Positions 27,736 to 36,127 of a DNA stretch of 64,000 nt are shown here, piece after piece; within the stretch, counting starts at the first letter, position 1; every line of letters starts with the position of its first letter. Position numbers and translations under genes: made by a program. The DNA is from Polynucleobacter yangtzensis. Its GTDB lineage: Bacteria; Pseudomonadota; Gammaproteobacteria; Burkholderiales; Burkholderiaceae. The notes beneath the pieces are model-generated. The model was not told the DNA's origin and ran no database searches. It saw nothing but the letters and a program-made list of their open reading frames with translations. The stretch is from positions 195,770 to 259,769 of the forward strand of contig NZ_LOJI01000035.1 of assembly GCF_001595965.1 (NCBI RefSeq), in the 5' to 3' direction.

Positions 27736-29835
27736 TTAGGCGCCATCAGAATTGGCAATTGGAGGAGCCTCAAATGGATCCTTACTTGGTTTGGCTGGTG
27801 GAGCTTTAGCCTTGGTGCCAGGCATTAATTCAAAATCTGGAGTAAAGGTTGTCATGGTGCTACGCAGCTGATCAAAGACTTTACGATCACCTTCAAACTT
27901 GGCTTTACCTTCGGCCTGAAGTTTTTCAAAAGTAGTTTGACCACCCATGACTTTTTCTAAGTCGCTACGATTCACGGTGATAGTGAGGTTTGGATTTTTA
28001 TCCTGATAACCCTTGATATTGGTCAGCGCAGAATTACTCATCTCCACAACGAACTTCTCACCATTATCTGGAGTACTCAGATTGATAGTGAACTTCATGC
28101 CAGCCGCTTTTTTGCTATCCATGCTGATTGCTAGAGCATTGAGCCACAGCTCCGTAGTCATTGCTCTGATCATGTCAGGGCCATTGGTCTTCGGTGATGC
28201 ACCAGAAGGCATGCCATGACGTAATTCGTATGCAGCACCTAGGAAGCTATTGCGTACGCTAGGGCTTTCTTTTTGATAGCCAATTTGCTCAAAAATATCT
28301 GCCAGCAAGTCTTTAGCGGCAGTATTGTTAGGCTCTGCATAAACCAACTTGTTTACGATTTCCATCGCTTCGCGATATTTACCTTGCTGATAGAGCTGTT
28401 TGCCCTTTGCCATGATCTTGCTAGAACCGCCCATCATCTCCACATATAGCGGCGCGGAATCTTTTGGTGACAACGGAATCAAAGTGGCAGGATTGGCATC
28501 CCAGTAGCCCAAGTAGCGATTGATCACAGCACGACTGTTGTGCTCTTCTGATCCGTGGTAGCTATGCGCTGCCCATTGCTTTTTCAAACTCTCAGGTTGT
28601 TTGTAGACGTTGTGGACTTCATTAATCGTGACACCATTGTTCGCCAAATGAAGCACCTCGTTATTCAAGTGCGCATAGCTATCACGTTGAGTGCGCATCA
28701 CTTCCTGAACACGCTCATTACCCCAACGCGGCCAAGAATGCGAAGCAAACATTACCTGAGCTTCATTGCCATAGCGATACAAAGCATTGTTAATGTTCTT
28801 AGACCATGCCAAAGCATCACGTACTAGAGCGCCACGTAATGTGTAGATGTTATGAATAGTGCCGGTAATATTTTCAGCAGCCCAGAATGCCTTGAACTGC
28901 GGGAAATACGTATTCATCTCGGCTGGTGCTTCTGTTCCTGGTGTATTTTGGAACTCCATCTCCACACCGTCTACCGTCATTTTTTCAAATGGCTCGTTAA
29001 TCAAAATGGTTGGCTCAATTAAGCCCAGATTGCCGGCAGCAGTATTTTTACCAATCGATTGATCAACGTGACCAAATGGGCTACGCGGCAATAAGACGCC
29101 ATACTGGAAATACAGGCGTCGTGTCATGGCATTACCAGCGTATACGTTCTCTGCTACGGCATGATCCATAAAGCCTGCTGGAGCAATGATTTTCACCTTA
29201 CCGCTCTTCACATCAGCCTCTTCCACTACGCCACGAACACCACCAAAGTGGTCGGCATGTGAGTGGGAGTACACAACAGCAACGACTGGGCGCTTGCCTA
29301 GTTTTTCATTAACCAACTCCATAGCCGCTCTAGCAGTTTCTTTTGAGGTCAATGGGTCAAACACAATCCATCCGGTATTCGTTTTAACAAAACTGATATT
29401 TGATAAGTCAAAGCCGCGAACTTGATAAATCTTGCCCGGTACTACCTCATATAAGCCATAGCCCATATTGAGAATCGCTTGGCGTTGCAAGGATGGATGT
29501 ACGCTATCAAAATCTTTGCCCTGCAAGAGAAATTCGTAACTACCCATATCCCATGCAACGTTGCCAGCATCGGCCATGATGGTTTTATAAGTTGGCGCAG
29601 CAATAAAACCTCTTTTAGATTCCTCAAAATCACGCTTATCTTCAAATGGCAGTGTTTTGCGCAAACCATTTTGGAGCTCTACCGTGTAGCTCGATGGCAT
29701 TTTGCCCTTGGAGTCAAAATGCTTACCTTGCATGGCGCCAGGGTCAGCAACTACACCCCCTCCACCAGCAGCGACAACTAAACCTGAAGTCATAAAAGAT
29801 GCCAGTATGGCAATTTGAGAAAGTTTGGTTTTCAT
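27736..29835 (-). CDS. Exported alkyl/aryl sulfatase (metallo-beta-lactamase fold)
   Basis: 699 aa from the ATG at 29835 with a signal peptide (MKTKLSQIAILASFMTSGLVVAA), preferred over an upstream ATG 33 bases earlier. The metallo-beta-lactamase motif HSHADHFGG (VVYSHSHADH, about residue 200) binds two zincs; a dimerisation domain follows and the C-terminal about 130 residues are an SCP2-like domain (TELWLNALAISMDSKKAAGMKF...). This is the architecture of Pseudomonas SdsA1 and yeast BDS1, which hydrolyse primary alkyl sulfates such as SDS. It would act in the periplasm. An orphan histidine kinase gene is upstream on the same strand. Confidence 0.92.
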   Translation of the reverse strand: MKTKLSQIAILASFMTSGLVVAAGGGGVVADPGAMQGKHFDSKGKMPSSYTVELQNGLRKTLPFEDKRDFEESKRGFIAAPTYKTIMADAGNVAWDMGSYEFLLQGKDFDSVHPSLQRQAILNMGYGLYEVVPGKIYQVRGFDLSNISFVKTNTGWIVFDPLTSKETARAAMELVNEKLGKRPVVAVVYSHSHADHFGGVRGVVEEADVKSGKVKIIAPAGFMDHAVAENVYAGNAMTRRLYFQYGVLLPRSPFGHVDQSIGKNTAAGNLGLIEPTILINEPFEKMTVDGVEMEFQNTPGTEAPAEMNTYFPQFKAFWAAENITGTIHNIYTLRGALVRDALAWSKNINNALYRYGNEAQVMFASHSWPRWGNERVQEVMRTQRDSYAHLNNEVLHLANNGVTINEVHNVYKQPESLKKQWAAHSYHGSEEHNSRAVINRYLGYWDANPATLIPLSPKDSAPLYVEMMGGSSKIMAKGKQLYQQGKYREAMEIVNKLVYAEPNNTAAKDLLADIFEQIGYQKESPSVRNSFLGAAYELRHGMPSGASPKTNGPDMIRAMTTELWLNALAISMDSKKAAGMKFTINLSTPDNGEKFVVEMSNSALTNIKGYQDKNPNLTITVNRSDLEKVMGGQTTFEKLQAEGKAKFEGDRKVFDQLRSTMTTFTPDFELMPGTKAKAPPAKPSKDPFEAPPIANSDGA

Positions 29836-29906
29836 ATCTCTGTCCAAATGAAAATATTGATAAAACATCTACATAACAAATGATATGGCGCGTTAAATCC
29901 AAGGCA

Positions 29907-29924
29907 ATTAGCTTAAGAGCTAAT
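29907..29924. repeat. Inverted repeat between histidine kinase and alkylsulfatase genes
   Basis: ATTAGCT and AGCTAAT are 7-bp perfect arms around TAAG. There is no T-tract after it on the minus strand, so it is not a good terminator and could be an operator or processing site upstream of the alkylsulfatase. Role unknown. Confidence 0.35.
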
Positions 29925-29944
29925 AATTGAGTGAGTTACGTGAA

Positions 29945-31393
29945 TTAGGTAACTTCTGAATCAACAGGAAGTCGAACTAGGAACTTAGCCCCGCCTCCAG
30001 GATTCGGCTCAAATACGATAGAGCCGCCATGGCGAGTAACGATGTGTTTACAAAGCCATAGACCAAGACCCATACCGGACGACTTACTACTAGAAAGCAG
30101 TTCAAATAACTGATTCCGAGATGCCTCAGGAATGCCATCGCCATTATCTGCAACAGTTAACAACACGCCACCCTCAGTATGTTGAGCGTCAATATTCAAC
30201 TTCTTAACTTGTTGAGAGGAGGTTACTAAAGCCTGTATGGCGTTATTTACCAGGTTTAATAGCACCTGCTGAATCTCACCGCGATTGGCCTGAATCATTA
30301 AATGGGGTTGGACGCTCAAGACTATCTGAATAGATTTTGCAGTTATCTCAGGTTTTGCAATGCTGAGAACTGCTTCAATTAACTCTGCAAGATCAACCTT
30401 GGAAGATTCTACTTTTTCATCGGAAAAAATCGATCGTAATGAGCGAATGATTCCTGCAGCACGCTGATTATCAGCAAGCAAGGTAGCAAAAATTTCCTTC
30501 TCAAGAGCCGGGTTTAACTGTCCCTCTGAAAGCTTCTTTTGTAAAAATTGAATATTCAGACTTGACGCACCCAGCGGTTGATTTAATTCATGTGCAATAG
30601 CAGCAGATAAAGCACCAGTACTGGCGGTCTTATTAGCTTTAAGCAATGAGCCTATAAGGGTCTCACGCTCTTGCAGTAACGCTTTAATCTCCTGATTTTC
30701 TTGACTTGACTTAAGACTTGAAAAAGCAATTTGTTCGGACCAGTAACTACCAATCGCAATGTAGGACAAGGTATTCATCACTATTTGCATAATGGTGAAG
30801 AAGATTAAAACTTGTGGCAGGTCATCTATACGTTTAATCGTAAAAGAAAGTGACACTAAGATAAATAGCCTTCCAAGCGCAAATATCATTTCAGCGGAAC
30901 TTGCATATTGCAAATATTGCAACTGTCTCGATGGACTTCTCTTGCGCTTAAATGACAACTCATAAATTTGCCAACCAAATAAACTACTTAAGACAACGCA
31001 TATAAAAATCGTGCGGATCTCAAATGTTGCAAATTGGCGCATTGGCTCAAATATCAAGAAAAATAGTAGTGAAATTACAATACAGATGACCTGATGTTTT
31101 TTAGTAACAGTCCTATTAAGCGAATAGCAAAATAATCCTTGTAAGATTGCTGCGATAAAAAATAGTGTGTTGGCAATCGTAAATCCAAATTCAGGATTTT
31201 CTGTGCCTCTGTCATTGAGCAATATTCCAACACCAAATATGCTTAAGGCAAAGATGCTTGAAGTGAGTGAACCCATCCAATAAATACTGGGTTTAATGGA
31301 CTTATGTGCACGATAGTAATGATTGACGCCAAATAATAAGCCTAACTGGATCGTAGCTAATATAAAAAAATAAAGTGCGAGCATTGGCTTCAT
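29945..31393 (-). CDS. Orphan membrane sensor histidine kinase
   Basis: 482 aa. The N-terminal about 225 residues hold six to seven hydrophobic helices with no large periplasmic loop, so the signal may be sensed within the membrane. Then a short coiled coil, the H-box AAIAHELNQPLGA with phospho-acceptor His268, N-box LLNLVNNAIQAL, G1 DNGDGIP and G2 GMGLGLWLCKH. The HELNQPLG form is typical of HPK4-type kinases. No response regulator gene is adjacent. It lies 76 bases upstream (transcription-wise) of the alkylsulfatase start codon region, which may be its operon partner or target. Confidence 0.88.
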   Translation of the reverse strand: MKPMLALYFFILATIQLGLLFGVNHYYRAHKSIKPSIYWMGSLTSSIFALSIFGVGILLNDRGTENPEFGFTIANTLFFIAAILQGLFCYSLNRTVTKKHQVICIVISLLFFLIFEPMRQFATFEIRTIFICVVLSSLFGWQIYELSFKRKRSPSRQLQYLQYASSAEMIFALGRLFILVSLSFTIKRIDDLPQVLIFFTIMQIVMNTLSYIAIGSYWSEQIAFSSLKSSQENQEIKALLQERETLIGSLLKANKTASTGALSAAIAHELNQPLGASSLNIQFLQKKLSEGQLNPALEKEIFATLLADNQRAAGIIRSLRSIFSDEKVESSKVDLAELIEAVLSIAKPEITAKSIQIVLSVQPHLMIQANRGEIQQVLLNLVNNAIQALVTSSQQVKKLNIDAQHTEGGVLLTVADNGDGIPEASRNQLFELLSSSKSSGMGLGLWLCKHIVTRHGGSIVFEPNPGGGAKFLVRLPVDSEVT

Positions 31394-31496
31394 AAGCTAT
31401 ATGGTACATCCAGAAAATTAACTTATATTAGCCCTAGAGCTAGTATTCCAGTCGCTTAAAATGAATTCCTTCTGATTTTCATTGATAGTTTTTGGC

Positions 31497-32450
31497 ATGC
31501 GCCTGCGGTTTACCCCATATCTATTAGTCGCCCTCTGCCTCATGATTGGCTTGCCCAGGGGCGCATACGCACAATCTGTTTTATATAACGCTGCAAATAA
31601 TTACCTCAAAAAACGTGCGGATGCCTTCATGACGATTACTGGTTACTCGCTTACACCAGATGTCACCACTGGCTCCCTATCGATCCGCAATAAAGATGGC
31701 GACAACTCTGATTTACAAATGATCTCTTTAGGTGGCGGCGATCGTATTAGCGCCAACTTTCCACTTTATCTTGAAGGCACCATTGCAGTAAACCGCTACA
31801 ACCCCACTTTTTCAGACGGCATAGGCAACAGCTCGGTTACTGTTCCCGTCCACTGGAATAGCGTTACCGGTACCGGAGGTATTGGCTGGGATTTTCCGAT
31901 TACGGATGAATTACGCTTTAGACCAATTGCGAACGTCATGCTCGGGCATTTAGAGAGCGACCTCTCAATCGCCTCTCGCGTGATTGAAAATCGCAAGGGA
32001 GTTGACATGCAATTTCTAAATGGCGGTCGCATGAACTCTTATGGTTTAGGTGGCTCAGTTATGCTCGACTATGAGAACTACAAACCCAATCAAGAAATTG
32101 ATGTGGAATTGCGTTACACCAATATTCCTGTCCAGACTTTTGATAGCTCTACTGCTGTCCAAGGCTCTGCGGACTCTCAAAGTCTGGCTCTTTGGGCTCG
32201 AAGTCGGATTCCAACGCCAATCACATTATTAGATCGACCTCTGCGTGCAGTCTTTGAACTCGCCCATACTGAGTTCCTTGGTGACTTACGAGGAGCTTTA
32301 GGATTTAACTCACTCTCTTCGGTAGGCACAGGCATTGAATTGGATCGAAGCGCCTCGGACCCCATCTTTAGTCGTGTCAGGGTCGTTTTCCGCTATCAAT
32401 TTGGCCAGAACGTGCACGGCACCTCCATCGGACTAGCTGCCAGCTTCTGA
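31497..32450 (+). CDS. Outer-membrane beta-barrel protein
   Basis: 317 aa from ATG 31497 (a TTG 15 bases upstream is in frame). Signal peptide MRLRFTPYLLVALCLMIGLP with cleavage after AYA. The remainder is alternating aromatic/hydrophobic strands (SANFPLYLEGTIAVNRYN; GGIGWDFPITDELRFRPIAN; RVRVVFRYQFGQNVHGTSIG) and ends in Phe (LAASF), the classical outer-membrane barrel terminus. It may belong to the solitary autotransporter-like barrel group, but there is no passenger domain. No function can be assigned. Confidence 0.72.
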   Translation: MRLRFTPYLLVALCLMIGLPRGAYAQSVLYNAANNYLKKRADAFMTITGYSLTPDVTTGSLSIRNKDGDNSDLQMISLGGGDRISANFPLYLEGTIAVNRYNPTFSDGIGNSSVTVPVHWNSVTGTGGIGWDFPITDELRFRPIANVMLGHLESDLSIASRVIENRKGVDMQFLNGGRMNSYGLGGSVMLDYENYKPNQEIDVELRYTNIPVQTFDSSTAVQGSADSQSLALWARSRIPTPITLLDRPLRAVFELAHTEFLGDLRGALGFNSLSSVGTGIELDRSASDPIFSRVRVVFRYQFGQNVHGTSIGLAASF

Positions 32451-32561
32451 TAAGAGCAATACAATAGCCGTAGATACTAGAACTAACAACGTAGTATCAA
32501 CACTTTGCCGCATCACCTCCGAATGCTGGTGCGCTTTATTTACCTTAAGGATCTAACTATT

Positions 32562-33143
32562 ATGAAAAAAATTATCATTGCTGTTGTTATCGCAGCTATC
32601 GCGGTCGGCGCCTACTTCATGCTCACAAAACCTAAAGCTCCTGTAGCTGGTGTAGCCGCTCAAGAAGCTGCTCTAATCTATGACGGTGAAGTAACCAAGA
32701 TTGATGCTGCAACTCGCACTGTTACCCTCAAAAATCAAGACGGTGAAACCTCTATCGTTGCCGGCCCTGAAGTGAAGAACTTTGCAGAAATTAAAGTTGG
32801 TGACCGCTTTGACGTTGTTTATGAAATGGCTATTGCTGTTGAGTTGGTTAAGGTTAAAAATCCAGGCGCAGTTGGTGAACAAGTTAGCACCAGCACTGTA
32901 ACTGCTCCACAAGGTGATAAGCCAGGCATGATCACTACTAATACTGTGACTGCAACTGCTAACGTTGAAGCTATTGATGCAGCTAAAAATATCGTTTCTT
33001 TAAAAGGTCCTCAAGGAAACATCTTCAAGGTTAAGGTTAAAAACGCTGAACTATTGAAAGATATTGCTGTAAATGATCAAGTTAAAGTGGTTTACACAGA
33101 AGCAATTGCTGCAGTAGTAAGCGCGCCAGCTGCGAAGAAGTAA
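32562..33143 (+). CDS. Membrane-anchored protein with two tandem beta-rich repeats
   Basis: 193 aa from ATG 32562, supported by AAGGA ten bases upstream. One N-terminal helix (residues 4-20) without an obvious cleavage site anchors it. Two related repeats follow, at about 43-98 (EVTKIDAATRTVTLKNQDG...VGDRFDVVYEMAIAVELV) and 133-188 (NVEAIDAAKNIVSLKGPQG...VNDQVKVVYTEAIAAVVS), each ending in a VVYxxAIA motif. They resemble DUF5666-like OB or beta-barrel repeats. Probably periplasmic; function unknown. It is followed by a bidirectional terminator. Confidence 0.65.
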   Translation: MKKIIIAVVIAAIAVGAYFMLTKPKAPVAGVAAQEAALIYDGEVTKIDAATRTVTLKNQDGETSIVAGPEVKNFAEIKVGDRFDVVYEMAIAVELVKVKNPGAVGEQVSTSTVTAPQGDKPGMITTNTVTATANVEAIDAAKNIVSLKGPQGNIFKVKVKNAELLKDIAVNDQVKVVYTEAIAAVVSAPAAKK

Positions 33144-33168
33144 GACTGCAAACTTTTCTAGTAGTAAG

Positions 33169-33203
33169 AAAAACAAAAGCCCGCTATTAGCGGGCTTTTT
33201 CAT
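33169..33203. terminator. Bidirectional terminator between the repeat-protein gene and tRNA-Ser
   Basis: AGCCCGCT-ATT-AGCGGGCT (33178-33196) is flanked by an A-rich run on the left and TTTTTCATTT on the right. It therefore ends the plus-strand repeat-protein gene and, in the other direction, tRNA-Ser(UGA). Confidence 0.88.
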
Positions 33204-33209
33204 TTGACT

Positions 33210-33299
33210 TGGCGGAAGAGGTGAGATTCGAACTCACGGAGGACTTTCATCCTCGCCAGTTTTCAAGACTGGTGCATTCAACCGCTCTGCCACTCTTCC
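33210..33299 (-). tRNA. tRNA-Ser (TGA)
   Basis: 90-nt class II tRNA with encoded CCA. Acceptor GGAAGAG pairs with CTCTTCC, discriminator G as usual for serine. Anticodon stem CCAGT/ACTGG around loop CTTGAAA gives anticodon TGA (reads UCA). A long variable arm (CGAGGATGAAAGTCCTCC region) and T loop TTCGAAT are present. Lies 44 bases after the stop of the FAD oxidoreductase gene on the same strand. Confidence 0.97.
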
Positions 33300-33343
33300 T
33301 TTAATTCGACTTACTGTGAATCACGGTTAATTCAAGTGCTAGA

Positions 33344-34480
33344 TTATAGAGAACTTTTGATTTGACCCTCTAAATACTTGGCAATAGCCAGGCTGGAGGT
33401 CAGCCCGGGCGACTCAAAGCCATATAGATTAAAGAGCCCTTCTAGGCCGTGGTCCTTGGGTGTATTGAAGCAAAAGTCGCCTGCCGGTGAATTCGGCTGG
33501 ACTATTTTTGCCCTCACCCCCGAATAATCTGGTTGCAAAGCATTGTCTTTGAGACCTGGCCAATACTTTCTGACTGCCGCATAGAAGCCATCGCCCCGCT
33601 TTGGATTCACTGTGTAATCGATTTGATTCTCATCATCGATTTCTAACCATTCAACATCAGGTCCAAATTTAGCTTGGCCACCCATATCTAAGGTGAGATG
33701 TACTCCTAGACCACCAGGCTCTGGAATGGGATAAATCAAATGCTTAAACGGTGATTTACCTGAAAGAGAAAAGTAATTGCCTTTTGCAAAATAGGCTTTG
33801 GGTATTTGCTCTTGTGCAAGTCCTTCAATTTTTTTCGCAATAGCTGGCGCACTCATGCCGGCACAATTAATCAGAAGCTTCGTTTGAATTTTCATGGCGT
33901 CTGATCCACCGATTTCTAATTCAAATCCGTCTTGAGCCTTTGATCCTATTGGCTTAGCGCTGATCAGGGGTGACTGATAGGCGATCATGCCGCCAGCATC
34001 TTCAAAGCCACCCAGCAAGGACAGCATGAAACCATGACTATCAACGATACCGGTTGAAGCTGAAAGTAAGGCAGCAGAACATTGGAGCTCAGGCTCCATA
34101 GATTTTGCTTGCTCACCAGTGAGCATTTTGATTTCTGGGACGTTGTTTTGTTGTGCTTTGTATAGGATTGCTTGCAAGTCATCCAATTGAGAATCATCAC
34201 TGGCTACGATGAGTTTGCCATAGGGCTGAGTGGCAACGTGATGGGTGCGGCAGTACTCATAAAGCATGCGATTACCCTCAACACATAGCTTTGCTTTGAG
34301 AGAATCTTTGGGGTAATAAATACCAGCATGGATTACTTCGCTATTGCGGGCGCTACTAATCGTGCCAAATGTACTTTCCCGTTCGAGCAAAATCGTTTCT
34401 CGGCCTTGAAGAGCCATCTCCCTGGCGACAGCCAGGCCAATGACCCCAGCCCCAATAACAACACAGTCAACCCGGTCCAT
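33344..34480 (-). CDS. FAD-dependent oxidoreductase, L-2-hydroxyglutarate oxidase (LhgO)-like
   Basis: 378 aa DAO-fold flavoprotein. The dinucleotide motif is VVIGAGVIGLAVAREMALQG at residues 7-26, then ILLERESTFGTISSARNSEVIHAGIYYP, which matches LhgO/L2HGDH proteins. The C-terminal segment GLFNLYGFESPGLTSSLAIAKYL closes the FAD site. Family members oxidise L-2-hydroxyglutarate with quinone or oxygen, but other 2-hydroxy acids or amines cannot be excluded. Divergent from pgi. Confidence 0.85.
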   Translation of the reverse strand: MDRVDCVVIGAGVIGLAVAREMALQGRETILLERESTFGTISSARNSEVIHAGIYYPKDSLKAKLCVEGNRMLYEYCRTHHVATQPYGKLIVASDDSQLDDLQAILYKAQQNNVPEIKMLTGEQAKSMEPELQCSAALLSASTGIVDSHGFMLSLLGGFEDAGGMIAYQSPLISAKPIGSKAQDGFELEIGGSDAMKIQTKLLINCAGMSAPAIAKKIEGLAQEQIPKAYFAKGNYFSLSGKSPFKHLIYPIPEPGGLGVHLTLDMGGQAKFGPDVEWLEIDDENQIDYTVNPKRGDGFYAAVRKYWPGLKDNALQPDYSGVRAKIVQPNSPAGDFCFNTPKDHGLEGLFNLYGFESPGLTSSLAIAKYLEGQIKSSL

Positions 34481-34593
34481 TTACCCGATCCTGCGTCTAG
34501 ATTTGCTTATATTCATGGTGAAATCGTAACATTTTCAGTGGTTTAAGGTGGTTTTTGGGGTTTATGAGGGTCAGTTATTGATAAAATTCATAG

Positions 34594-36084
34594 ATGTCTT
34601 TAAAACCCGTAGCAAAGAACTCGCACCCCCTCCATCAAACCAACGGCATCGTTTTAGATAGCGCCTATCAAGGTATTGATGAGGCTGGCTGGAAATCCTT
34701 GTTTCAACAAGCCAAAGACGCGAAATTAGCACAATTTATTGCCGATCTTTTTGCTGGTAAAGCGGTCAATAATTCAGAAAATCGCCCCGCCCTTCATTCC
34801 GCCTTACGCAATTTAGATAAGTCACCCGTTTTGGTGGACGGTAAAGATGTCATGCCAGACGTTGCAGAAGTTTGGCATCGCATTGAGGCTTTATGCAATA
34901 AATGGGTTGGAGTAACTGATGTCATTCATATCGGTATTGGTGGATCTGATTTTGGTCCACGCCTAGCGATCGAAGCATTAGCTCATGTTCCCGACATTGA
35001 TAGCCGTGGCATGCGGTTGCATTTCCTGGCTAATATCGACACAGCAGAACTCAATCGTATTTTGCAGCGCGCATTACCGCACAGCACTAAAGTCATCATT
35101 GTCTCTAAGTCATTTACGACTCTTGAGACCACCATGAATGCCAAGGCGGTAGTCAAATGGCTCAAGATCAACGGTCTTACAGATAGTCAAATTGGTAAAT
35201 CACTCTTTGCTGTTACAGCCAATGTACCTGCAGCCAAAGAGTTTGGTATTGATCAAGACCATATCTATCCTTTCTGGGATTGGGTTGGCGGGCGTTACTC
35301 TGTTTGGTCCGCAGTTGGCTTACCAATCGCGTTGCAATACGGCTTTGATACTTTTAAAGAATTCTTATCAGGTGCACAGGCCATTGATCAGCACTTTAAA
35401 ACTGCGCCTCTTGAAGAAAATCTACCTGTCATCATGGCACTTAGCTTGCTGTATCAGCAAGAGAAACACAACATCAAGTCATACGCTGTCATTCCGTATG
35501 CGGATGCTTTAGATTGGTTTCCGAAGTGGTTGCAACAGCTTGATATGGAAAGCAATGGCAAAAGCGTCGATCGCGATGGCAAGCCAGTGAAGTTTTCTTG
35601 CCCGGTTGTTTTTGGCAGCTCAGGCAGCAATGCACAGCACTCGTATTTCCAGTTGTTGCACCAGGGTACAGAAATCATTCCAATTGATTTCATTGCGGTA
35701 CGTGAACCGATGAGTAATTTGCCTGAGGCAAAAGCGCATCACCGCATTTTGCTTTCCAACTGCTTAGCGCAAGCGCAAGCTTTGGCAAATGGCAAGAAGA
35801 CTGATAACCCAAATAATACCTACCCAGGTAAGCGTCCTAGCAACTTGCTGATCCTGCCTAAGCTGAACGCCTTCTACTTAGGCGCACTCTTAGCGCTTTA
35901 TGAGAATCGCACTGCTGCACTTGGCGCGCTATGGAATATCAATAGCTTTGACCAACCTGGTGTTGAGCTTGGCAAAGTATTGGCTAAGCCAATTGAAGCT
36001 GCCCTGAAGAATGATGGCACTGTACAAGCCAATGCCGGCATTGATGAAGTCACTGCCGCCCGTATTAACTTATTTAATCAATAG
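34594..36084 (+). CDS. pgi: Glucose-6-phosphate isomerase
   Basis: Interconverts glucose-6-phosphate and fructose-6-phosphate. 496 aa, slightly shorter than E. coli Pgi (549). Motifs: HIGIGGSDFGPRLAIEAL, the signature VGGRYSVWSAVGLP and the catalytic segment FGSSGSNAQHSYFQLLHQGT (His of NAQHS), ending with a Lys-containing SFDQPGVELGKVLA. Followed 43 bases later by the hexose-phosphate mutase gene. Confidence 0.96.
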   Translation: MSLKPVAKNSHPLHQTNGIVLDSAYQGIDEAGWKSLFQQAKDAKLAQFIADLFAGKAVNNSENRPALHSALRNLDKSPVLVDGKDVMPDVAEVWHRIEALCNKWVGVTDVIHIGIGGSDFGPRLAIEALAHVPDIDSRGMRLHFLANIDTAELNRILQRALPHSTKVIIVSKSFTTLETTMNAKAVVKWLKINGLTDSQIGKSLFAVTANVPAAKEFGIDQDHIYPFWDWVGGRYSVWSAVGLPIALQYGFDTFKEFLSGAQAIDQHFKTAPLEENLPVIMALSLLYQQEKHNIKSYAVIPYADALDWFPKWLQQLDMESNGKSVDRDGKPVKFSCPVVFGSSGSNAQHSYFQLLHQGTEIIPIDFIAVREPMSNLPEAKAHHRILLSNCLAQAQALANGKKTDNPNNTYPGKRPSNLLILPKLNAFYLGALLALYENRTAALGALWNINSFDQPGVELGKVLAKPIEAALKNDGTVQANAGIDEVTAARINLFNQ

Positions 36085-36127
36085 TTTTATTAGCTCTAGC
36101 CTCAGGCTAGACATCGAAAGAACGCTT

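Noticed and set aside
33343..33348. TATAAT on the minus strand upstream of tRNA-Ser (UGA)
   Set aside because: It overlaps the stop codon of the FAD oxidoreductase gene, has no acceptable -35 element, and its distance to the tRNA differs from the other tRNA promoters, so chance is as likely.
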